DNA from: Xanthobacteraceae bacterium
GTDB lineage: Bacteria; Pseudomonadota; Alphaproteobacteria; Rhizobiales; Xanthobacteraceae
Assembly: GCA_029239875.1 (NCBI GenBank)
Contig: JARBUD010000041.1
Span: 1-37,416, forward strand
Length of the DNA stretch: 37,416 nucleotides
Reading direction: 5' to 3'
Part shown: in pieces, positions 31,875 to 37,416 of the stretch
How the letters are laid out: each line of letters begins with the position of its first letter
Numbering within the stretch: the first letter of the stretch is position 1
The notes under the pieces: model-generated
Told to the model about the DNA's origin: nothing
The model's database searches: none
Seen by the model: the letters and a program-made list of their open reading frames with translations, nothing else
Translations under genes and position numbers: made by a program

Positions 31875-32870
31875 TCACATGCCGAGCAAAGAAGCGAGGC
31901 GCGCCGCGCCTGACGTTGGTGCTAAAATACCTTCAGCTACCGCCCCCTCGATAGCGGGAAGCTCGGCTCGCAGCGACGGGTCGGCGTACAGCCTGCCGCG
32001 CAACCGGTCGTCGAACAGCGTCCACATCCACTTGACCTGCTGAGCGCTGCGGCGGGTGGCGAAGGCGCCCGCCTGTTCGGCGCGCTCACGGTGCAGCAGA
32101 ACCTGCTGCCACAGCTCCTCGATCCCTTCGCCGGTGAGCCCGGAATAGGTGAGCACCGGCGTCGACCAGTGCGGCTCGCGCCCACCCAGCAGGTGCAGCG
32201 CCGCGCGATAGTCCGCCGCCGCCTTCTTGGCGCGCGGGGCGTTCGCCCCGTCGGCCTTGTTCACGGCGAGGATATCGGCGATCTCGATGATGCCCTTCTT
32301 GATGCCTTGCAATTCGTCGCCGGCGCCGGGCAGCATGAGCACGAGAAACGTGTCGGTCATATCCGCGACCGCCGTCTCCGACTGGCCGACGCCGACCGTC
32401 TCGACGAGGATTACCTCATAGCCGGCGGCCTCGCAGAGCAGCAGCGTCTCGCGCGTGCGGGCAGCGACGCCGCCCAGCGTGCCGCTGGCGGGCGAGGGGC
32501 GCACGAAGGCGCGCTCGTCCATGGAGAGGCGCGCCATGTGGGTCTTGTCGCCGAGGATCGAGCCGCCGGTGCGGCTCGACGACGGATCGACCGCCAGCAC
32601 CGCGACGCGGTGGCCGCGCTCGAGTAGATACGTGCCGAGGGCGTCGATGGTGGTGGACTTGCCGACGCCCGGCACGCCGGTGATGCCGACCCGTGTCGCC
32701 TTGCCGGTGGCAGGCAGCAAGGCCTGGACGAGTTCCTCGGCCAGCCCCCGGTGCTCCGGCTTGCGCGATTCGACGAGGGTGATGGCGCGTGCGAGCACCG
32801 CGCGCCGCCCGGCGCGCACGCCCTCGACGAGGGTGTTGAGCGAGGGAAGGGGGGCGGCAGCGTGGATCAA
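31875..32870 (-). CDS. meaB: MeaB/ArgK-type G3E GTPase, methylmalonyl-CoA mutase chaperone
   Basis: A 331-residue GTPase. Walker A is GVPGVGKST at 65-73, followed by DPSSSRTGGSILGDKTHMARL (switch I region), ETVGVGQSE and NKADG, all MeaB hallmarks. MeaB guards methylmalonyl-CoA mutase: it gates delivery of adenosylcobalamin and protects the enzyme from inactivation. The mutase is not in the window. The start is not marked by a strong ribosome binding site. It is divergent from the CsbD gene with 89 bases between them. Confidence 0.93.
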   Translation of the reverse strand: MIHAAAPLPSLNTLVEGVRAGRRAVLARAITLVESRKPEHRGLAEELVQALLPATGKATRVGITGVPGVGKSTTIDALGTYLLERGHRVAVLAVDPSSSRTGGSILGDKTHMARLSMDERAFVRPSPASGTLGGVAARTRETLLLCEAAGYEVILVETVGVGQSETAVADMTDTFLVLMLPGAGDELQGIKKGIIEIADILAVNKADGANAPRAKKAAADYRAALHLLGGREPHWSTPVLTYSGLTGEGIEELWQQVLLHRERAEQAGAFATRRSAQQVKWMWTLFDDRLRGRLYADPSLRAELPAIEGAVAEGILAPTSGAARLASLLGM

Positions 32871-32959
32871 ATCGGGGACCTGTGCGTTGACCCGCCATGC
32901 TAGCAGCGACGCCGCCGCCTGACGAGGCGCGGCACCTTTGCGTCAACGGGAGAGACCTC

Positions 32960-33163
32960 ATGAACTGGGATCGGATCGAAGGCAATTGGAAGCAGATGAA
33001 GGGTCAGGTGCGCCAGCAATGGGGCAAGCTGACCGACGACGACATCGACCGCCTGCATGGCAAGCGCGAGGAGCTGGAAGGGCTGCTGCAGGAGCGCTAC
33101 GGCCTCGCCAAGGACGAAGCCAACCGGCAGATCGACGACTGGTCGCGCCGCTTCAAGATGTAA
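32960..33163 (+). CDS. CsbD-family stress-response protein
   Basis: A 67-residue hydrophilic protein with the CsbD pattern: MNWDRIEGNWKQMKGQVRQQWGKLTDDD, then a helical part GKREELEGLLQERYG. CsbD-like proteins accumulate in general stress and in stationary phase; their mechanism is unknown. GGGAGAGACC precedes the ATG. It ends just before a strong bidirectional hairpin. Confidence 0.93.
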   Translation: MNWDRIEGNWKQMKGQVRQQWGKLTDDDIDRLHGKREELEGLLQERYGLAKDEANRQIDDWSRRFKM

Positions 33164-33187
33164 GGGCGCCGCCTCGTTCGAGGCTAG

Positions 33188-33216
33188 CAAAGCCCCCGCC
33201 GCCGGCGGGGGCTTTG
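33188..33216. terminator. Bidirectional terminator hairpin
   Basis: A 13-bp perfect stem, CAAAGCCCCCGCC and GGCGGGGGCTTTG, around three bases (GCC) between the convergent CsbD and aminotransferase genes. Both strands show only a short T run (TTTG), but the stem itself ends in AAA/TTT, so it should stop transcription from both sides. Confidence 0.8.
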
Positions 33217-33220
33217 TCGT

Positions 33221-34081
33221 TCACGAATGGGCAAATTCCCAGTAGAGCTCGCGCGCCTTGCGATAGATCGGACCCGGCTGCAATTCGCGCTGCTCGATGC
33301 GAGAGACGGGCGAGACCTTGGAGTAGTTGCCCGACGAAAACACCTCGTCGGCATCGAGGAAATCCGACCAGCTCAGCGTGCCTTCGACCACCTCGACGCC
33401 CGCCGCGCGCAGCAGCCCGATGACGCGGTTGCGGGTGATGCCCGCCAGGAAGGTGCCATTGGCAGTCGGCGTGAAGGCGACGCCGTCCTTCACCATGAAC
33501 AGATTGGCGGTGGCGAGTTCGGCGACATTACCGAGCATGTCGCACAGCACCGCATTGTCGAAGCCGCGGGAATTGGCCTCCACCAGCGCCCGGCTATTGT
33601 TGGGATAGAGGCAGCCAGCCTTGGCGTCGGTCACCGCGCATTCGATGGTCGGGCGTCGATAGCGCGACAGGGTGATGGCCGGGCCGCCGCTCGGCGGTGG
33701 CATGGAAGCCTCGTAGAGGCTGAGGCACCAGCGCGTGGATTCCGGATCGGCGTCGACCGTGCGCGCGCCGGGGAATTCGGCCCAGTACATGGGGCGGATA
33801 TAGAGTGCCGCATCTGGCGCGAACCGCGTCAGCCCCTCGCGGGTCAGCTCCTCCCACTGCGCGACGGGGACGAGCGGCTTCAGTCCCATCGCCACCGCCG
33901 AGCGGTTCACCCGCTCGCAATGCAGGTCGAGGTCCGGCGTGACGCCCTCGAAGGCGCGGGCGCCGTCGAACACCGAGGTGCCGAGCCAGGCCGCATGGGT
34001 ACGCACGCCCATGATCGGCACGTTGCCCTCGTGCCATTGGCCTTCGAAGAACGTCCAGGTGCGCGACCAGCTTTGGGTCAT
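33221..34081 (-). CDS. Class-IV PLP aminotransferase, branched-chain type
   Basis: A 286-residue fold-type IV aminotransferase. The PLP lysine is Lys154 (TDAKAGCLYPNN). GTSVFDGARAFEG near the start binds the substrate side, and LGNVAELATANLFMV and FLAGITRNRVIGLLR hold the cofactor phosphate region. It is annotated in relatives as a branched-chain amino acid aminotransferase. D-amino acid or 4-amino-4-deoxychorismate activity cannot be excluded from sequence. The ATG at 34081 is taken; a GTG 33 bases upstream would add eleven residues. It ends five bases after the terminator hairpin. Confidence 0.88.
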   Translation of the reverse strand: MTQSWSRTWTFFEGQWHEGNVPIMGVRTHAAWLGTSVFDGARAFEGVTPDLDLHCERVNRSAVAMGLKPLVPVAQWEELTREGLTRFAPDAALYIRPMYWAEFPGARTVDADPESTRWCLSLYEASMPPPSGGPAITLSRYRRPTIECAVTDAKAGCLYPNNSRALVEANSRGFDNAVLCDMLGNVAELATANLFMVKDGVAFTPTANGTFLAGITRNRVIGLLRAAGVEVVEGTLSWSDFLDADEVFSSGNYSKVSPVSRIEQRELQPGPIYRKARELYWEFAHS

Positions 34082-34159
34082 CGGGTGCTCGCTCGCAATG
34101 TCAGCCTGCCTCACGGTCGGACGAGGGCAGACCGGAAGGACGGTTTCGTCAACCCGCTT

Positions 34160-35542
34160 TCACTTCGCCAGCGCCGCCAGGATGCGGACCCAGCTGCGGA
34201 TGCCCTTGTGGAACGAGGTGAGGTCGTACTTTTCGTTGGGCGAATGGATGCGGTCGTCATCGAGGGCGTAGCCGACCAGCAGCGTGTCCTGCCCGAGCAC
34301 CTTCTTGAACTGGCCGACCACCGGGATCGAACCACCTTCGCCATAGGTGACGGCGGGCGTGCCCCACTCATCACCGAGCGCGGCCGCAGCCTTCGCCAGC
34401 GCGGGATTGTCATGGGAGACCGCCACTGCGGGATTGCCCTCGCCGCTGAGGAACTCGACCGTGCAGTCGGACGGCAGCTTGGAGCGGACATAGGCCCGGA
34501 CCACGTCGCGCACGTGCGCGGGATCCTGATCCGCCACAAGGCGGCAGGTGATCTTGGCGGTGGCGATGGAGGGGATGACGGTCTTGGCGCCCTCGCCAGT
34601 ATAGCCGCCCCACATGCCGTTGACCTCGAAAGTCGGGCGGGTGGAGACCATTTCGATCAGCAGGCGGTCCTTCTCGCCGATCGGGTTGGCAAGACCGACG
34701 GGTCCGAGGAAATTCTCCGCCGTCAGATCCAGCGAGGACCAGGACTGCTTCACGTGGTCCGGCGGCTCGATGACGCCGTCATAGAAGCCGGGAATGGTGA
34801 TGCGCCCATCCGGGCCATGGACCTCGCCAATGATCTTCGAGATCACGTGCAACGGATTGGCCGCGGCCCCGCCGTAATAGCCGGAATGCAGGTCGCGGTC
34901 GGCGCAGCGCACGATGAACTCGTCATGCATCAATCCGCGCAGCGAGAGGATGATGGCGGGTGTCTGGGCATCCCACATGCCGGTATCGCAGACCAGCGCG
35001 AGATCGGCCGCCAGCTCGTCCTTGTGCGAGGCGAGGAAGGGGCCGATGTTCTCCGACCCGCTTTCCTCCTCGCCCTCGACGACGATGTTGACGTCCACCG
35101 GCAGCTTGCCCGTCACCTTGAGATAGGCGCGGCAGGCCTCGACGAAGGTCATCACCTGTCCCTTGTCGTCGGAGGAGCCGCGGGCGACGATCCGCTTCAC
35201 ACCTGAAGCGTTCTCGACGAGGCGCGGCTCGAAGGGCGGGCTGTCCCACAGGTTCAGTGGATCGACCGGCTGCACGTCGTAATGGCCGTAGAACATCACC
35301 CGCGTCGCGGCGCCCGTGTTCGAGCGGCCGGTGACGATGGGATGACCGGCCGTGTCGTTGAGCTTCGCGTCGAGGCCGAGGCCGGCGAGGTCGTCCGCCA
35401 GCCATTGCCCGGCCCGGCGGCACTCGCTCGCATAGGCGCTGTCGGTCGAGATGGAGGGGATGCGCAGGAAGGCGAACAGACGCTCCAGGGACGCGTCGAG
35501 ATCGGCATCCACCGCGGCGAGGACGCGGTCGAGATCGCTCAT
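34160..35542 (-). CDS. M20-family metallopeptidase (dipeptidase)
   Basis: A 460-residue M20 peptidase. Zinc ligands are in GHYDVQ (His, Asp), GSSDDKG (Asp) and EGEEESGS (Glu-Glu), with a further His in the DRIHSPNEKY segment. The dimerisation insert (about 190-300) is present. It likely removes dipeptides or N-terminal residues in the cytoplasm. ATG 35542 is used; GTG 35557, which overlaps the HerA stop in GTGA, is an equal option. It begins within 20 bases of the HerA-like gene, so the two probably share a transcript. Confidence 0.9.
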   Translation of the reverse strand: MSDLDRVLAAVDADLDASLERLFAFLRIPSISTDSAYASECRRAGQWLADDLAGLGLDAKLNDTAGHPIVTGRSNTGAATRVMFYGHYDVQPVDPLNLWDSPPFEPRLVENASGVKRIVARGSSDDKGQVMTFVEACRAYLKVTGKLPVDVNIVVEGEEESGSENIGPFLASHKDELAADLALVCDTGMWDAQTPAIILSLRGLMHDEFIVRCADRDLHSGYYGGAAANPLHVISKIIGEVHGPDGRITIPGFYDGVIEPPDHVKQSWSSLDLTAENFLGPVGLANPIGEKDRLLIEMVSTRPTFEVNGMWGGYTGEGAKTVIPSIATAKITCRLVADQDPAHVRDVVRAYVRSKLPSDCTVEFLSGEGNPAVAVSHDNPALAKAAAALGDEWGTPAVTYGEGGSIPVVGQFKKVLGQDTLLVGYALDDDRIHSPNEKYDLTSFHKGIRSWVRILAALAK

Positions 35543-35553
35543 GATGTTACTGC

Positions 35554-37185
35554 TCACTTGCGGCGGTTGGTGGTGAAATCGTCGAAGATCTGCCCGAGGT
35601 CGTCGGAGCCGCGACTGCTCCCGCCTGTGGCGCGGGCCCGCGTCGAGGAGACGGCGCGCGTAGCACGGCTGCGTCCCCCCAGGACGTTGCGCAGGATTGC
35701 CTTGGTGACTTGATTGGTGACCTCGCGGGCGACCTGCCGGGTCACCTGCTCGCCGACGCTCATGCGCCCGCGCGAGGGCGTGCCGAAGATTCCGCCGAGC
35801 ACGCTGTCGAGCCAGCCGCCGCCGGACGCCGCGCCGGCTTCCGTGGGGGCCGGCGCTTTCGGTGCGGGTGTCTGCGGGGCTTCCTCGGGCGCACTTTCCT
35901 CGGCGCGCTTGGTCAACATTTCGTAGGCCGACTCGCGGTCGAGGGCGGTGTCGTACTCCCCGTGCACCGGGCTGCGCTCGATCGCCACCTTGCGCAGCTC
36001 CGGCGTGATCGGTCCGACCCGGCCGGCGGGCGGGGCGATCAGCGTGCGCTCGACCATGGAGGGCGTGCCATTGCCCTCCAGCATGGAGATGAGCGCTTCG
36101 CCCTTGCCGAGCTCGGTGATCACCTGAGCGGTGTTGAGCTTGGGATTGGGGCGGAAGGTGTCGGCGGCGGCCTTCACAGCCTTCTGGTCGCGTGGGGTGA
36201 AGGCGCGTAGCGCATGCTGCACGCGATTGCCCAGCTGGGCCAGCACGCTCTCCGGCACGTCGAGCGGGTTTTGGGTGACAAAATAGACGCCGACGCCCTT
36301 GGAGCGGATGAGGCGGACCACCTGCTCGATCTTGTCCAGCAGCGCCTTGGGCGCCTCGTCGAACAGCAGGTGCGCCTCGTCGAAGAAGAACACCACCTTC
36401 GGCTTATCGGGGTCGCCGACCTCCGGCAGCTCCTCGAACAGTTCGGAGAGCAGCCAGAGAAGGAAGGAGGCGTAGAGCCGCGGCGAGCCCATCAGCTTGT
36501 CGGCGGCGAGCAGCGAGATGGTGCCGTAGCCCGAGCGCGGATCGACTCGCATTAGGTCGCTGATCTTCAGCGCCGGTTCGCCGAAGAACTTATCCGCGCC
36601 CTGGTTTTCTAGGACGAGGAGCTGGCGCTGGATGGCGCCGACGGTGGCGGGCGAGACATTGCCATAGGTGGTGGTGAGCTTCGCCGCGTTCTCCGCCACG
36701 AAGGCCAGCATGGCGCGCAGGTCCTTGAGGTCGAGGAGCAGCAGGCCCTGTTCGTCGGCGATGCGGAAGACGACGTTGAGCACGCCTTCCTGCACGTCGT
36801 TGAGGTTCATCAGCCGCGCCAGCAGTAGCGGGCCCATTTCCGAGACGGTGGCGCGGACGGGGTGGCCCTGTTCGCCGAACAGGTCCCAGAAGATGACCGG
36901 GAACTCGTCCGGCACGTAGTCGACGCCGATCTCCTCGCAGCGCTTGACGATCCAGTCCTGCCCCTCTCCGGGCATGGCGATGCCGGAAAGGTCGCCCTTG
37001 ATGTCGGCGGCGAAGACCGGCACGCCGCTGCGCGAGAACCCCTCGGCGATGGTCTGCAGGGTGACGGTCTTGCCGGTGCCAGTGGCGCCGGTGGCGAGGC
37101 CATGACGGTTGGCGAGCTTCAGGGTGAGATATTCGGGCTTCTCGCTCTTGCCGACGAAAATTTTGCCGTCGATGTCTCCGGACAT
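35554..37185 (-). CDS. HerA/DUF853-like ATPase
   Basis: A 543-residue P-loop ATPase of the DUF853 (YjgR) group, related to HerA helicase. Walker A GATGTGKT is at 33-40; Walker B FFFDEAH at about 266-272. The arginine region [15 protein letters not shown] and the [26 protein letters not shown] pattern are typical. A Pro/Ala-rich linker (about 435-460) leads to a C-terminal part with [14 protein letters not shown] and repeated [17 protein letters not shown], a likely oligomerisation or membrane-binding helix. Its exact role is unclear. GGAGA precedes the ATG. It is divergent from the partial gene at the right edge. Confidence 0.88.
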   Translation of the reverse strand: MSGDIDGKIFVGKSEKPEYLTLKLANRHGLATGATGTGKTVTLQTIAEGFSRSGVPVFAADIKGDLSGIAMPGEGQDWIVKRCEEIGVDYVPDEFPVIFWDLFGEQGHPVRATVSEMGPLLLARLMNLNDVQEGVLNVVFRIADEQGLLLLDLKDLRAMLAFVAENAAKLTTTYGNVSPATVGAIQRQLLVLENQGADKFFGEPALKISDLMRVDPRSGYGTISLLAADKLMGSPRLYASFLLWLLSELFEELPEVGDPDKPKVVFFFDEAHLLFDEAPKALLDKIEQVVRLIRSKGVGVYFVTQNPLDVPESVLAQLGNRVQHALRAFTPRDQKAVKAAADTFRPNPKLNTAQVITELGKGEALISMLEGNGTPSMVERTLIAPPAGRVGPITPELRKVAIERSPVHGEYDTALDRESAYEMLTKRAEESAPEEAPQTPAPKAPAPTEAGAASGGGWLDSVLGGIFGTPSRGRMSVGEQVTRQVAREVTNQVTKAILRNVLGGRSRATRAVSSTRARATGGSSRGSDDLGQIFDDFTTNRRK

Positions 37186-37371
37186 GGCCGTCTCCTGCGA
37201 GCGAAGGTCTGGGTCACCTTTAGAGCGCGGCGGGGGCGGTTCGGCAAGCGGGGAGAGGGCGGGGGCAACCCATACTATCTTCCGTCATGGCGGGTGGGAT
37301 TTGTCCCTCGGCGCTTGCGTTCGCCGCATACCCGCGCGATTTGAAGGGCGAACATCAACGCCGGGAATATC

Positions 37372-37416
37372 ATGGCCTCGCTCGATCCGCCCACCCAACG
37401 CTACCTCGACGCGCGC
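37372..37416 (+). CDS. Start of a gene cut by the window edge
   Basis: An ATG preceded by CGGGAATATC opens a frame reading MASLDPPTQRYLDAR and continues off the window. The stretch suits the start of a cytoplasmic enzyme; similar openings occur in HSL-type esterases, but fifteen residues are too few to name it. The 186 bases between it and the HerA-like gene hold no other feature that I can see. Confidence 0.5.
   Translation, partial: MASLDPPTQRYLDAR

Overview
The window is GC-rich, densely packed chromosomal DNA. It most likely comes from an alphaproteobacterium of the order Hyphomicrobiales (Rhizobiales), perhaps the Xanthobacteraceae. Four things point there: the protein content (CIO-type bd oxidase, MeaB, AtzG/AtzE-like pair, TauE/SafE plus TIGR02186 pair); a tRNA-His gene with no encoded G-1 and with A73, a trait of this clade; a uracil-DNA glycosylase of the Cys-poor family-4-like type; and the intergenic palindromic repeats. 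The taxonomy is an inference. I see no rRNA, transposase, integrase, CRISPR array or plasmid function, so this reads as ordinary core and accessory chromosome.

Layout. 1-3.1 kb: dienelactone hydrolase, MarC-type membrane protein, RNase HII, SRPBCC/AHSA1 protein. 3.1-5.6 kb: cydAB (CIO-type quinol oxidase), then a palindromic repeat. 5.9-11 kb: uracil-DNA glycosylase, ETF-ubiquinone oxidoreductase, a secreted pepsin-like protein, a HSL-type esterase and a four-helix membrane protein. 11.2-14.2 kb: phnCDE phosphonate-type ABC transporter under a four-repeat Pho box. 14.3-17.3 kb: a YddA/SbmA-type ABC exporter and a ClC antiporter. 17.5-21.7 kb, all on the minus strand: a ThiX-like permease, a PAS-GGDEF diguanylate cyclase, a YcaQ-like DNA glycosylase, then a TPP riboswitch driving the ThiY-like binding protein. 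21.8-24.5 kb: a universal stress protein behind a perfect FNR/FixK-type box, an LprI-like protein, two tiny ORFs, cspA and rpsU. 24.6-27 kb: a phage-type macro-like protein, tRNA-His and an AtzG/AtzE-like amidase pair. 27-30.7 kb: TIGR02186 plus TauE/SafE, an AT-rich regulatory island, then a PQQ-type sugar dehydrogenase with its c-type cytochrome. 30.7-37.4 kb: pyroglutamyl-peptidase-like C15 enzyme, lone response regulator, MeaB GTPase, CsbD protein, class-IV aminotransferase, M20 peptidase, HerA-like ATPase and the first codons of another gene.

Functional themes: respiration (cydAB, ETF-QO, PQQ dehydrogenase/cytochrome), nutrient capture under specific control (Pho-regulated phnCDE, riboswitch-regulated thiamine-precursor uptake) and stress adaptation (USP, cspA, CsbD). 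The points most worth a second look are the bacterial pepsin-like protein with all hallmark positions conserved, the ThiY riboswitch with a hairpin that would bury the Shine-Dalgarno, the split thiamine transporter, the FixK-type box, the two dyads in the AT-rich island, and the non-canonical tRNA-His.
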